A stretch of 64,000 bases of DNA, taken from the NCBI GenBank assembly GCA_037893245.1, contig JBAIAA010000316.1, positions 62,001 through 126,000 of the forward strand. Direction: 5' to 3'. The position numbers and the translations under genes were made by a program. Below, in pieces: positions 32,001 to 47,000 of this stretch. Within the stretch, counting starts at the first letter, position 1; each line of letters begins with the position of its first letter. The notes beneath the pieces are model-generated. The model saw only the letters and a list, made by a program, of their open reading frames with translations, was not told where the DNA came from and ran no database searches. Origin of the DNA: Crossaster papposus (Eukaryota; Echinodermata; Asteroidea; Velatida; Solasteridae).

Positions 32001-35000
32001 GCCAATTTTTTCAATTCGATTTTTAAAGTTGTGATATTTGCCCGGAAAGTGAGCCTATAGGGTGTAAAATGTGGCTGCGGTCACTTTTTTGTGCATGACC
32101 AACTTCGTCAGACGTTCGGTTTTGGCGCTGTGCCAATTTTTAAATTCAATTTTTTAAGTTGCGATATTCGCCCCGAAAGTGAGCCTGTAGGGTGTAACAT
32201 GTGGCTGCGGTCACTTTTTTGTGCATGACCAACTTCGTCAGACGTTCGGTTTTGGCGCTGTGCCAATTTTTTAATTCGATTTTTAAAGTTGTGATATTTG
32301 CCCGGAAAGTGAGCCTATAGGGTGTAACATGTGGCTGCGGTCACTTTTTTGTGCATGACCAACTTCGTCAGACGTTCGGTTTTGGCGCTGTGCCAATTTT
32401 TTAATTCGATTTTTAAAGTTGTGATATTTGCCCGGAAAGTGAGCCTATAGGGTGTAACATGTGGCTGCGGTCACTTTTTTGTGCATGACCAACTTCGTCA
32501 GACGTTCGGTTTTGGCGCTGTGCCAATTTTTTTATTCGATTTTTTAAGTTGCGATATTCGCCCCGAAAGTGAGCCTGTAGGGTGTAACATGTGGCTGCGG
32601 TCACTTTTTTGTGCATGACCAACTTCGTCAGACGTTCGGTTTTGGCGCTGTGCCAATTTTTAAATTCGATTTTTAAATTTGCGATATTTGCCCGGAAAGT
32701 GAGCCTATAGGGTGTAACATGTGGTTGCGGTCACTTTTTTGTGCATGACCAACTTCGTCAGACGTTCGGTTTTGGTGCTGTGCCAATTTTTAAATTCGAT
32801 TTTTAAAGTTGCGATATTCGCCCCGAAAGTGAGCCTGTAGGGTGTAACATGTGGTTGCGGTCACTTTTTTGTGCATGACCAACTTCGTCAGACGTTCGGT
32901 TTTGGTGCTGTGCCAATTTTTAAATTCGATTTTTAAATTTGCGATATTCGCCTCGAAAGTAAGCTTATGGGGTGTAACATGTGGCTGCGGTCACTTTTTT
33001 GTGCATGACCAACTTCGTCAGACGTTCGGTTTTGGCGCTGTGCCAATATTTAAATTCGATTTTTAAATTTGCGATATTCGACCCGAAAGTGAGCCTATAG
33101 GGTGTACCATGTGGCTGCGGTCACTTTTTGTGCATGCCCAACTTCGTCAGACGTTCGGTTTTGGCGCTGTGCCAATTTTTAAATTCGATTTTTAAATTTG
33201 ATATATTCGACCTGAAAGTGAGCCTATAGGGTGTAACATGTGGCTGCGGTCACTTTTTTGTGCATGACCAACTTCGTCAGACGTTCGGTTTTGGCGCTGT
33301 GCCAATTTTTAAATTCGATTTTTAAATTTGCGATATTCGCCCCGAAAGTGAGCCTATAGGGTGTAATATGTGGCTGCGGTCTCTTTTTTGTGCATGACCA
33401 ACTTCGTCAGACGTTCGGTTTTGGCGCTGTGCCAATTTTTAAAATTCGATTTTTAAAGTTGCGATATTCGACCCGAAAGTGAGCCTATAGGGTGTAACAT
33501 GTGGCTGCGGTCACTTTTTTGTGCATGACCAACTTCGTCAGACGTTCGGTTTTGGCGCTGTGCCAATTTTTAAATTCGATTTTTAAATTTGCGATATTCG
33601 CCCCGAAAGTGAGCCTATAGGGTGTAACATGTGGCTGCGGTCACTTTTTTGTGCATGACCAACTTCGTCAGACGTTCGGTTTTGGCGCTGTGCCAATTTT
33701 TAAATTCGATTTTTAAATTTGCAATATTTGCCCCGAAAGTGAGCCTATAGGGTGTAATATGTGGCTGCGGTCACTTTTTTGTGCATGACCAACTTCGTCA
33801 AACGTTCGGTTTTGGCGCTGTGCCAATTTTTTAAATTCGATTTTTAAAGTTGCCATATTCGCCCCGAAAGTGAGCCTATACGGTGTAATATGTGGCTGCG
33901 GTCACTTTTTTGTGCATGACCAACTTCGTCAGACGTTCTGTTTTGGCGCTGTGCCAATTTTTAAATTCGATTTTTAAATTTGCGATATTCGCCCCGAAAG
34001 TAAGCTTATGGGGTGTAACATGTGGCTGCGGTCACGTTTTTGTGCATGACCAACTTCGTCAGACGTTCGGTTTTGGCGCTGTGCCAATTTTTAAATTCGA
34101 TTTTTAAATTTGCGATATTCGCCCCGAAAGTGAGCCTATAGGGTGTAATATGTGGCTGCGGTCACTTTTTTGTGCATGACCAACTTCGTCAGACGTTCGG
34201 TTTTGGCGCTGTGCCAATTTTTAAAATTCGATTTTTAAAGTTGCGATATTCGACCCGAAAGTGAGCCTATAGGGTGTAACATGTGGCTGCGGTCACTTTT
34301 GTGTGCATGACCAACTTCGTCAGACGTTCGGTTTTGGCGCTGTGCCAATTTTTAAATTCGATTTTTAAAGTTGCCATATTCGCCCCGAAAGTGAGCCTAT
34401 ACGGTGTAATATGTGGCTGCGGTCACTTTTTTGTGCATGACCAACTTCGTCAGACGTTCTGTTTTGGCGCTGTGCCAATTTTTAAATTCGATTTTTAAAG
34501 TTGCGATATTCGACCCGAAAGTGAGCCTATAGGGTGTAACATGTGGCTGCGGTCACTTTTTTGTGCATGACCAACTTCGTCAGACGTTCGGTTTTGGCGC
34601 TGTGCCAATTTTTAAATTCGATTTTTAAATTTGCGATATTCGCCCCGAAAGTGAGCCTATAGGGTGTAACATGTGGCTGCGGTCACTTTTTTGTGCATGA
34701 CCAACTTCGTCAGACGTTCGGTTTTGGCGCTGTGCCAATTTTTAAATTCGATTTTTAAATTTGCAATATTTGCCCCGAAAGTGAGCCTATAGGGTGTAAT
34801 ATGTGGCTGCGGTCACTTTTTTGTGCATGACCAACTTCGTCAGACGTTCGGTTTTGGCGCTGTGCCAATTTTTTAAATTCGATTTTTAAAGTTGCCATAT
34901 TCGCCCCGAAAGTGAGCCTATACGGTGTAATATGTGGCTGCGGTCACTTTTTTGTGCATGACCAACTTCGTCAGACGTTCTGTTTTGGCGCTGTGCCAAT

Positions 35001-38000
35001 TTTTAAATTCGATTTTTTAAATTTGCGATATTCGCCCCGAAAGTAAGCTTATGGGGTGTAACATGTGGCTGCGGTCACTTTTTTGTGCATGACCAACTTC
35101 GTCAGACGTTCGGTTTTGGCGCTGTGCCAATTTTTAAATTCGATTTTTAAATTTGCGATATTCGCCCCGAAAGTGAGCCTATAGGGTGTAATATGTGGCT
35201 GCGGTCACTTTTTTGTGCATGACCAACTTCGTCAGACGTTCGGTTTTGGCGCTGTGCCAATTTTTAAAATTCGATTTTTAAAGTTGCGATATTCGACCCG
35301 AAAGTGAGCCTATAGGGTGTAACATGTGGCTGCGGTCACTTTTTTGTGCATGACCAACTTCGTCAGACGTTCGGTTTTGGCGCTGTGCCAATTTTTAAAT
35401 TCGATTTTTAAAGTTGCCATATTCGCCCCGAAAGTGAGCCTATACGGTGTAATATGTGGCTGCGGTCACTTTTTTGTGCATGACCAACTTCGTCAGACGT
35501 TCTGTTTTGGCGCTGTGCCAATTTTTAAATTCGATTTTTAAAGTTGCGATATTCGCCCCGAAAGTGAGCCTATAGGGTGTAACATGTGGCTGCGGTCACT
35601 TTTTTGTGCATGACCAACTTCGTCAGACGTTCTGTTTTGGCGCTGTGCCAATTTTTAAATTCGATTTTTAAATTTGATATATTCGACCCGACAGTGAGCC
35701 TATAGGGTGTACCATGTGGCTGCGGTCACTTTTTTGTGCATGACCAACTTCGTCAGACGTTCGGTTTTGGCGCTGTGCCAATTTTTTAATTCGATTTTTA
35801 AAGTTGCGATATTCGCCCCGAAAGTGAGCCTATAGGGTGTACCATGTGGCTGCGGTCACTTTTTTGCGCATGCCCAACTTCGTCAGACGTTCGGTTTTGG
35901 CGCTGTGCCAATTTTTAAATTCGATTTTTAAATTTGCGATATTCGCCCCGAAAGTAAGCTTATGGGGTGTAACATGTGGCTGCGGTCACTTTTTTGTGCA
36001 TGACCAACTTCGTCAGACGTTCGGTTTTGGCGCTGTGCCAATTTTTAAATTCGATTTTTAAATTTGCGATATTCGCCCCGAAAGTAAGCTTATGGGGTGT
36101 AACATGTGGCTGCGGTCACTTTTTTGTGCATGACCAACTTCGTCAGACGTTCGGTTTTGGCGCTGTGCCAATATTTAAATTCGATTTTTAAATTTGCGAT
36201 ATTCGACCCGAAAGTGAGCCTATAGGGTGTACCATGTGGCTGCGGTCACTTTTTGTGCATGCCCAACTTCGTCGGACGTTCGGTTTTGGCGCTGTGCCAA
36301 TTTTTAAATTCGATTTTTAAATTTGATATATTCGACCTGAAAGTGAGCCTATAGGGTGTAACATGTGGCTGCGGTCACTTTTTTGTGCATGACCAACTTC
36401 GTCAGACGTTCGGTTTTGGCGCTGTGCCAATTTTTAAATTCGATTTTTAAATTTGCGATATTCGCCCCGAAAGTGAGCCTATAGGGTGTAATATGTGGCT
36501 GCGGTCTCTTTTTTGTGCATGACCAACTTCGTCAGACGTTCGGTTTTGGCGCTGTGCCAATTTTTAAAATTCGATTTTTAAAGTTGCGATATTCGACCCG
36601 AAAGTGAGCCTATAGGGTGTAACATGTGGCTGCGGTCACTTTTTTGTGCATGACCAACTTCGTCAGACGTTCGGTTTTGGCGCTGTGCCAATTTTTAAAT
36701 TCGATTTTTAAATTTGCGATATTCGCCCCGAAAGTGAGCCTATAGGGTGTAACATGTGGCTGCGGTCACTTTTTTGTGCATGACCAACTTCGTCAGACGT
36801 TCGGTTTTGGCGCTGTGCCAATTTTTAAATTCGATTTTTAAATTTGCAATATTTGCCCCGAAAGTGAGCCTATAGGGTGTAATATGTGGCTGCGGTCACT
36901 TTTTTGTGCATGACCAACTTCGTCAGACGTTCGGTTTTGGCGCTGTGCCAATTTTTTAAATTCGATTTTTAAAGTTGCCATATTCGCCCCGAAAGTGAGC
37001 CTATACGGTGTAATATGTGGCTGCGGTCACTTTTTTGTGCATGACCAACTTCGTCAGACGTTCTGTTTTGGCGCTGTGCCAATTTTTAAATTCGATTTTT
37101 AAATTTGCGATATTCGCCCCGAAAGTAAGCTTATGGGGTGTAACATGTGGCTGCGGTCACTTTTTTGTGCATGACCAACTTCGTCAGACGTTCGGTTTTG
37201 GCGCTGTGCCAATTTTTAAATTCGATTTTTAAATTTGCGATATTCGCCCCGAAAGTGAGCCTATAGGGTGTAATATGTGGCTGCGGTCACTTTTTTGTGC
37301 ATGACCAACTTCGTCAGACGTTCGGTTTTGGCGCTGTGCCAATTTTTAAAATTCGATTTTTAAAGTTGCGATATTCGACCCGAAAGTGAGCCTATAGGGT
37401 GTAACATGTGGCTGCGGTCACTTTTGTGTGCATGACCAACTTCGTCAGACGTTCGGTTTTGGCGCTGTGCCAATTTTTAAATTCGATTTTTAAAGTTGCC
37501 ATATTCGCCCCGAAAGTGAGCCTATACGGTGTAATATGTGGCTGCGGTCACTTTTTTGTGCATGACCAACTTCGTCAGACGTTCTGTTTTGGCGCTGTGC
37601 CAATTTTTAAATTCGATTTTTAAAGTTGCGATATTCGACCCGAAAGTGAGCCTATAGGGTGTAACATGTGGCTGCGGTCACTTTTTTGTGCATGACCAAC
37701 TTCGTCAGACGTTCGGTTTTGGCGCTGTGCCAATTTTTAAATTCGATTTTTAAATTTGCGATATTCGCCCCGAAAGTGAGCCTATAGGGTGTAACATGTG
37801 GCTGCGGTCACTTTTTTGTGCATGACCAACTTCGTCAGACGTTCGGTTTTGGCGCTGTGCCAATTTTTAAATTCGATTTTTAAATTTGCAATATTTGCCC
37901 CGAAAGTGAGCCTATAGGGTGTAATATGTGGCTGCGGTCACTTTTTTGTGCATGACCAACTTCGTCAGACGTTCGGTTTTGGCGCTGTGCCAATTTTTTA

Positions 38001-41000
38001 AATTCGATTTTTAAAGTTGCCATATTCGCCCCGAAAGTGAGCCTATACGGTGTAATATGTGGCTGCGGTCACTTTTTTGTGCATGACCAACTTCGTCAGA
38101 CGTTCTGTTTTGGCGCTGTGCCAATTTTTAAATTCGATTTTTAAATTTGCGATATTCGCCCCGAAAGTAAGCTTATGGGGTGTAACATGTGGCTGCGGTC
38201 ACTTTTTTGTGCATGACCAACTTCGTCAGACGTTCTGTTTTGGCGCTGTGCCAATTTTTAAATTCGATTTTTAAAGTTGCGATATTCGCCCCGAAAGTGA
38301 GCCTATAGGGTGTAACATGTGGCTGCGGTCACTTTTTTGTGCATGACCAACTTCGTCAGACGTTCGGTTTTGGCGCTGTGCCAATTTTTAAAATTCGATT
38401 TTTAAAGTTGCGATATTCGACCCGAAAGTGAGCCTATAGGGTGTAACATGTGGCTGCGGTCACTTTTTTGTGCATGACCAACTTCGTCAGACGTTCGGTT
38501 TTGGCGCTGTGCCAATATTTAAAATCGATTTTTAAAGTTGCCATATTCGCCCCGAAAGTGAGCCTATACGGTGTAATATGTGGCTGCGGTCACTTTTTTG
38601 TGCATGACCAACTTCGTCAGACGTTCTGTTTTGGCGCTGTGCCAATTTTTAAATTCGATTTTTAAATTTGCGATATTCGCCCCGAAAGTAAGCTTATAGG
38701 GTGTAACATGTGGCTGCGGTCACTTTTTTGTGCATGACCAACTTCGTCAGACGTTCGGTTTTGGCGCTGTGCCAATATTTAAATTCTATTTTTAAATTTG
38801 ATATATTCGACCCGACAGTGAGCCTATAGGGTGTAACATGTGGCTGCGGTCACTTTTTTGTGCATGACCAACTTCGTCAGACGTTCGGTTTTGGCGCTGT
38901 GCCAATTTTTTAATTCGATTTTTAAAGTTGCGATATTCGCCTCGAAAGTGAGCCTATAGGGTGTACCATGTGGCTGCGGTCACTTTTTTGTGCATGACCA
39001 ACTTCGTCAGACGTTCGGTTTTGGCGCTGTGCCAATTTTTAAAATTCGATTTTTAAAGTTGCGATATTCGCCCCGAAAGTGAGCCTATAGGGTGTAACAT
39101 GTGGCTGCGGTCACTTTTTTGCGCATGCCCAACTTCGTCAGACGTTCGGTTTTGGCGCTGTGCCAATTTTTAAATTCGATTTTTAAATTTGCGATATTCG
39201 CCCCGAAAGTGAGCTTATGGGGTGTAACATGTGGCTGCGGTCACTTTTTTGTGCATGACTAACTTCGTCAGACGTTCGGTTTTGGCGCTGTGCCAATTTT
39301 TAAAATTCGATTTTTAAAGTTGCGATATTCGCCCCGAAAGTGAGCCTATAGGGTGTACCATGTGGCTGCGGTCACTTTTTTGTGCATGACCAACTTCGTC
39401 AGACGTTCGGTTTTGGCGCTGTGCCAATTTTTAAAATTCGATTTTTAAAGTTGCGATATTCGCCCCGAAAGTGAGCCTATAAGGTGTAACATGTGGCTGC
39501 GGTCACTTTTTTGCGCATGCCCAACTTCGTCAGACGTTCGGTTTTGGCGCTGTGCCAATTTTTAAATTCGATTTTTAAATTTGCGATATTCGCCCCGAAA
39601 GTAAGCTTATGGGGTGTAACATGTGGCTGCGGTCACTTTTTTGTGCATGACCAACTTCGTCAGACGTTCGGTTTTGGCGCTGTGCCAATTTTTAAATTCG
39701 ATTTTTAAAGTTGCCATATTCGCCCCGAAAGTGAGCCTATACGGTGTAATATGTGGCTGCGGTCACTTCTTTGTGCATGACCAACTTCGTCAGACGTTCT
39801 GTTTTGGCGCTGTGCCAATTTTTAAATTCGATTTTTAAAGTTGCCATATTCGCCCCGAAAGTGAGCCTATACGGTGTAATATGTGGCTGCGGTCACTTTT
39901 TTGTGCATGACCAACTTCGTCAGACGTTCTGTTTTGGCGCTGTGCCAATTTTTATATTCGATTTTTAAAGTTGCGATATTCGCCCTGAAAGTGAGCCTAT
40001 AGGGTGTAACATGTGGCTGCGGTCACTTTTTTGTGCATGACCAACTTCGTCAGACGTTCGGTTTTGGCGCTGTGCCAATTTTTAAATTCGATTTTTAAAG
40101 TTGCGATATTCGCCCCGAAAGTGAGCCTATACGGTGTAATATGTGGCTGCGGTCACTTTTTTGTGCATGACCAACTTCGTCAGACGTTCGGTTTTGGCGC
40201 TGTGCCAATTTTTAAATTCGATTTTTAAAGTTGCAATATTCGCCCCGAAAGTGAGCCTATACGGTGTAATATGTGGCTGCGGTCACTTTTTTGTGCATGA
40301 CCAACTTCGTCAGACGTTCTGTTTTGGCGCTGTGCCAATTTTTAAATTCGATTTTTAAATTTGCGATATTCGCCCCGAAAGTGAGCCTATAGGGTGTAAT
40401 ATGTGGCTGCGGTCACTTTTTTGTGCATGACTAACTTCGTCAGACGTTCGGTTTTGGCGCTGTGCCAATTTTTAAAATTCGATTTTTAAAGTTGCGATAT
40501 TCGCCCCGAAAGTGAGCCTATAGGGTGTACCATGTGGCTGCGGTCACTTTTTTGTGCATGACCAACTTCGTCAGACGTTCGGTTTTGGCGCTGTGCCAAT
40601 TTTTAAAATTGGATTTTTAAAGTTGCGATATTCGCCCCGAAAGTGAGCCTATAAGGTGTAATATGTGGCTGCGGTCACTTCTTTGTGCATGACCAACTTC
40701 GTCAGACGTTCTGTTTTGGCGCTGTGCCAATTTTTAAATTCGATTTTTAAAGTTGCGATATTCGCCCTGAAAGTGAGCCTATAGGGTGTAACATGTGGCT
40801 GCGGTCACTTTTTTGTGCATGACCAACTTCGTCAGACGTTCGGTTTTGGCGCTGTGCCAATTTTTAAATTCGATTTTTAAAGTTGCGATATTCGCCCCGA
40901 AAGTGAGCCTATACGGTGTAATATGTGGCTGCGGTCACTTTTTTGTGCATGACCAACTTCGTCAGACGTTCGGTTTTGGCGCTGTGCCAATTTTTAAATT

Positions 41001-44000
41001 CGATTTTTAAAGTTGCAATATTCGCCCCGAAAGTGAGCCTATACGGTGTAATATGTGGCTGCGGTCACTTTTTTGTGCATGACCAACTTCGTCAGACGTT
41101 CTGTTTTGGCGCTGTGCCAATTTTTAAATTCGATTTTTAAATTTGCGATATTCGCCCCGAAAGTGAGCCTATAGGGTGTAATATGTGGCTGCGGTCACTT
41201 TTTTGTGCATGACTAACTTCGTCAGACGTTCGGTTTTGGCGCTGTGCCAATTTTTAAAATTCGATTTTTAAAGTTGCGATATTCGCCCCGAAAGTGAGCC
41301 TATAGGGTGTACCATGTGGCTGCGGTCACTTTTTTGTGCATGACCAACTTCGTCAGACGTTCGGTTTTGGCGCTGTGCCAATTTTTAAAATTGGATTTTT
41401 AAAGTTGCGATATTCGCCCCGAAAGTGAGCCTATAAGGTGTAATATGTGGCTGCGGTCACTTCTTTGTGCATGACCAACTTCGTCAGACGTTCTGTTTTG
41501 GCGCTGTGCCAATTTTTAAATTCGATTTTTAAAGTTGCCATATTCGCCCCGAAAGTGAGCCTATACGGTGTAATATGTGGCTGCGGTCACTTCTTTGTGC
41601 ATGACCAACTTCGTCAGACGTTCTGTTTTGGCGCTGTGCCAATTTTTAAATTCGATTTTTAAAGTTGCCATATTCGCCCCGAAAGTGAGCCTATACGGTG
41701 TAATATGTGGCTGCGGTCACTTTTTTGTGCATGACCAACTTCGTCAGACGTTCTGTTTTGGCGCTGTGCCAATTTTTAAATTCGATTTTTAAAGTTGCGA
41801 TATTCGCCCTGAAAGTGAGCCTATAGGGTGTAACATGTGGCTGCGGTCACTTTTTTGTGCATGACCAACTTCGTCAGACGTTCGGTTTTGGCGCTGTGCC
41901 AATTTTTAAATTCGATTTTTAAAGTTGCGATATTCGCCCCGAAAGTGAGCCTATACGGTGTAATATGTGGCTGCGGTCACTTTTTTGTGCATGACCAACT
42001 TCGTCAGACGTTCGGTTTTGGCGCTGTGCCAATTTTTAAAATTCGATTTTTAAAGTTGCGATATTCGCCCCGAAAGTGAGCCTATAGGGTGTACCATGTG
42101 GCTGCGGTCACTTTTTTGTGCATGACCAACTTCGTCAGACGTTCGGTTTTGGCGCTGTGCCAATTTTTAAAATTGGATTTTTAAAGTTGCGATATTTGCC
42201 CCGAAAGTGAGCTTATGGGGTGTAACATGTGGCTGCGGTCACTTTTTTGTGCATGACCAACTTCGTCAGACGTTCGGTTTTGGCGCTGTGCCAATTTTTT
42301 AATTCGATTTTTAAAGTTGCCATATTCGCCCCGAAAGTGAGCCTATACGGTGTAATATGTGGCTGCGGTCACTTCTTTGTGCATGACCAACTTCGTCAGA
42401 CGTTCTGTTTTGGCGCTGTGCCAATTTTTAAATTCGATTTTTAAAGTTGCCATATTCGCCCCGAAAGTGAGCCTATACGGTGTAATATGTGGCTGCGGTC
42501 ACTTTTTTGTGCATGACCAACTTCGTCAGACGTTCTGTTTTGGCGCTGTGCCAATTTTTAAATTCGATTTTTAAAGTTGCGATATTCGCCCTGAAAGTGA
42601 GCCTATAGGGTGTAACATGTGGCTGCGGTCACTTTTTTGTGCATGACCAACTTCGTCAGACGTTCGATTTTGGCGCTGTGCCAATTTTTAAATTCGATTT
42701 TTAAATTTGCGATATTCGCCCCGAAAGTGAGATTATAGGGTGTAATATGTGGCTGCGGTCACTTTTTTGTGCATGACTAACTTCGTCAGACGTTCGGTTT
42801 TGGCGCTGTGCCAATTTTTAAAATTCGATTTTTAAAGTTGCGATATTCGACCCGAAAGTGAGCCTATAGGGTGTAACATGTGGCTGCGGTCACTTTTTTG
42901 TGCATGACCAACTTCGTCAGACGTTCGGTTTTGGCGCTGTGCCAATTTTTAAAATTCGATTTTTAAAGTTCCGATATTCGCCCCGAAAGTGAGCCTATAA
43001 GGTGTAACATGTGGCTGCGGTCACTTTTTTGCGCATGCCCAACTTCGTCAGACGTTCGGTTTTGGCGCTGTGCCAATTTTTAAATTCGATTTTTAAATTT
43101 GCGATATTCGCCCCGAAAGTAAGCTTATGGGGTGTAACATGTGGCTGCGGTCACTTTTTTGTGCATGACCAACTTCGTCAGACGTTCGGTTTTGGCGCTG
43201 TGCCAATTTTTAAATTCGATTTTTAAAGTTGCCATTTTCGCCCCGAAAGTGAGCCTATACGGTGTAATATGTGGCTGCGGTCACTTCTTTGTGCATGACC
43301 AACTTCGTCAGACGTTCTGTTTTGGCGCTGTGCCAATTTTTAAATTCGATTTTTAAAGTTGCCATATTCGCCCCGAAAGTGAGCCTATACGGTGTAATAT
43401 GTGGCTGCGGTCACTTTTTTGTGCATGACCAACTTCGTCAGACGTTCTGTTTTGGCGCTGTGCCAATTTTTAAATTCGATTTTTAAAGTTGCGATATTCG
43501 CCCTGAAAGTGAGCCTATAGGGTGTAACATGTGGCTGCGGTCACTTTTTTGTGCATGACCAACTTCGTCAGACGTTCGGTTTTGGCGCTGTGCCAATTTT
43601 TAAATTCGATTTTTAAAGTTGCGATATTCGCCCCGAAAGTGAGCCTATACGGTGTAATATGTGGCTGCGGTCACTTTTTTGTGCATGACCAACTTCGTCA
43701 GACGTTCGGTTTTGGCGCTGTGCCAATTTTTAAATTCGATTTTTAAAGTTGCAATATTCGCCCCGAATGTGAGCCTATACGGTGTAATATGTGGCTGCGG
43801 TCACTTTTTTGTGCATGACCAACTTCGTCAGACGTTCTGTTTTGGCGCTGTGCCAATTTTTAAATTCGATTTTTAAATTTGCGATATTCGCCCCGAAAGT
43901 GAGCCTATAGGGTGTAATATGTGGCTGCGGTCACTTTTTTGTGCATGACTAACTTCGTCAGACGTTCGGTTTTGGCGCTGTGCCAATTTTTAAAATTCGA

Positions 44001-47000
44001 TTTTTAAAGTTGCGATATTCGCCCCGAAAGTGAGCCTATAGGGTGTACCATGTGGCTGCTGTCACTTTTTTGTGCATGACCAACTTCGTCAGACGTTCGG
44101 TTTTGGCGCTGTGCCAATTTTTAAAATTGGATTTTTAAAGTTGCGATATTCGCCCCGAAAGTGAGCCTATAAGGTGTAACATGTGGCTGCGGTCACTTTT
44201 TTGCGCATGCCCAACTTCGTCAGACGTTCGGTTTTGGCGCTGTGCCAATTTTTAAATTCGATTTTTAAATTTGCGATATTCGCCCCGAAAGTAAGCTTAT
44301 GGGGTGTAACATGTGGCTGCGGTCACTTTTTTGTGCATGACCAACTTCGTCAGACGTTCGGTTTTGGCGCTGTGCCAATTTTTAAATTCGATTTTTAAAG
44401 TTGCCATATTCGCCCCGAAAGTGAGCCTATACGGTGTAATATGTGGCTGCGGTCACTTCTTTGTGCATGACCAACTTCGTCAGACGTTCTGTTTTGGCGC
44501 TGTGCCAATTTTTAAATTCGATTTTTAAAGTTGCCATATTCGCCCCGAAAGTGAGCCTATACGGTGTAATATGTGGCTGCGGTCACTTTTTTGTGCATGA
44601 CCAACTTCGTCAGACGTTCTGTTTTGGCGCTGTGCCAATTTTTAAATTCGATTTTTAAAGTTGCGATATTCGCCCTGAAAGTGAGCCTATAGGGTGTAAC
44701 ATGTGGCTGCGGTCACTTTTTTGTGCATGACCAACTTCGTCAGACGTTCGATTTTGGCGCTGTGCCAATTTTTAAATTCGATTTTTAAATTTGCGATATT
44801 CGCCCCGAAAGTGAGCCTATAGGGTGTAATATGTGGCTGCGGTCACTTTTTTGTGCATGACTAACTTCGTCAGACGTTCGGTTTTGGCGCTGTGCCAATT
44901 TTTAAAATTCGATTTTTAAAGTTGCGATATTCGACCCGAAAGTGAGCCTATAGGGTGTAACATGTGGCTGCGGTCACTTTTTTGTGCATGACCAACTTCG
45001 TCAGACGTTCGGTTTTGGCGCTGTGCCAATATTTAAATTCGATTTTTAAAGTTGCCATATTCGCCCCGAAAGTGAGCCTATACGGTGTAATATGTGGCTG
45101 CGGTCACTTTTTTGTGCATGACCAACTTCGTCAGACGTTCTGTTTTGGCGCTGTGCCAATTTTTAAATTCGATTTTTAAATTTGCGATATTCGCCCCGAA
45201 AGTAAGCTTATAGGGTGTAACATGTGGCTGCGGTCACTTTTTTGTGCATGACCAACTTCGTCAGACGTTCGGTTTTGGCGCTGTGCCAATATTTAAATTC
45301 GATTTTTAAATTTGATATATTCGACCCGACAGTGAGCCTATAGGGTGTAACATGTGGCTGCGGTCACTTTTTTGTGCATGACCAACTTCGTCAGACGTTC
45401 GGTTTTGGCGCTGTGCCAATTTTTTAATTCGATTTTTAAAGTTGCGATATTCGCCTCGAAAGTGAGCCTATAGGGTGTACCATGTGGCTGCGGTCACTTT
45501 TTTGTGCATGACCAACTTCGTCAGACGTTCGGTTTTGGCGCTGTGCCAATTTTTAAATTCGACTTTTAAATTTGCGATATTCGCCCGGAAAGTGAGCCTA
45601 TAGGGTGTAACATGTGGCTGCGGTCACTTTTTTGCGCAAGCCCAACTTCGTCAAACTTTCGGTTTTGGCGCTGTGCCAATTTTTAAATTCGATTTTTAAA
45701 TTTGCAATATTCGTCCCGAAAGTGAGCCTATAGGGTGTAACATGTGGCTGCGGTCACTTTTTTGCGCATGCCCAACTTCGTCAGACGTTCGGTTTTGGCA
45801 CTGTGCCAATTTTTAAATTCGATTTTTAAATTTGCGATATTCGCCCCGAAAGTGAGCCTATAGGGTGTAACATGTGGCTGCGGTCACTTTTTTGCGCATG
45901 CCCAACTTCGTCAGACGTTCGGTTTTGGCGCTGTGCCAATTTTTAAATTCGATTTTTAAATTTGCGATATTCGCCCCGAAAGTGAGCCTATAGGGTGTAA
46001 CATGTGGCTGCGGTCACTTTTTTGCGCATGCCCAACTGCGTCAGACGTTCGGTTTTTGCGCTGTGCCAATTTTTAAATTCGATTTTTAAATTTGCGATAT
46101 TCGCCCCGAATGTGAGCCTATAGGGTGTAACATGTGGCTGCGGTCACTTTTTTGCGCATGCCCAACTGCGTCAGACGTTCGGTTTTTGCGCTGTGCCAAT
46201 TTTAAAATTCGATTTTTAAATTTGCGATATTCGCCCCGAAAGTGAGCTTATAGGGTGTAACATGTGGCTGCGGTCACTTTTTTGCGCATGCCCATCTTCG
46301 TCAGACGTTCGGTTTTGGCGCTGTGCCAATTTTAAAATTCGATTTTTAAATTTGCGATATTCGCCCCACAAGTGAGCCTATAGGGTGTAACATGTGGCTG
46401 CGGTCACTTTTTTGCTCATGTCCAACTTCGTCAGACGTTCGGTTTTGGCGCTGTGCCAATTTTTAAATTCGATTTTTAAAGTTGCCATATTCGCCCCGAA
46501 AGTGAGCCTATACGGTGTAATATGTGGCTGCGGTCACTTCTTTGTGCATGACCAACTTCGTCAGACGTTCTGTTTTGGCGCTGTGCCAATTTTTAAATTC
46601 GATTTTTAAAGTTGCCATATTCGCCCCGACAGTGAGCCTATACGGTGTAATATGTGGCTGCGGTCACTTTTTTGTGCATGACCAACTTCGTCAGACGTTC
46701 TGTTTTGGCGCTGTGCCAATTTTTAAATTCGATTTTTAAAGTTGCGATATTCGCCCTGAAAGTGAGCCTATAGGGTGTAACATGTGGCTGCGGTCACTTT
46801 TTTGTGCACGACCAACTTCGTCAGACGTTCGGTTTTGGCGCTGTGCCAATTTTTAAATTCGATTTTTAAAGTTGCGATATTCGCCCCGAAAGTGAGCCTA
46901 TACGGTGTAATATGTGGCTGCGGTCACTTTTTTGTGCATGACCAACTTCGTCAGACGTTCGGTTTTGGCGCTGTGCCAATTTTTAAATTCGATTTTTAAA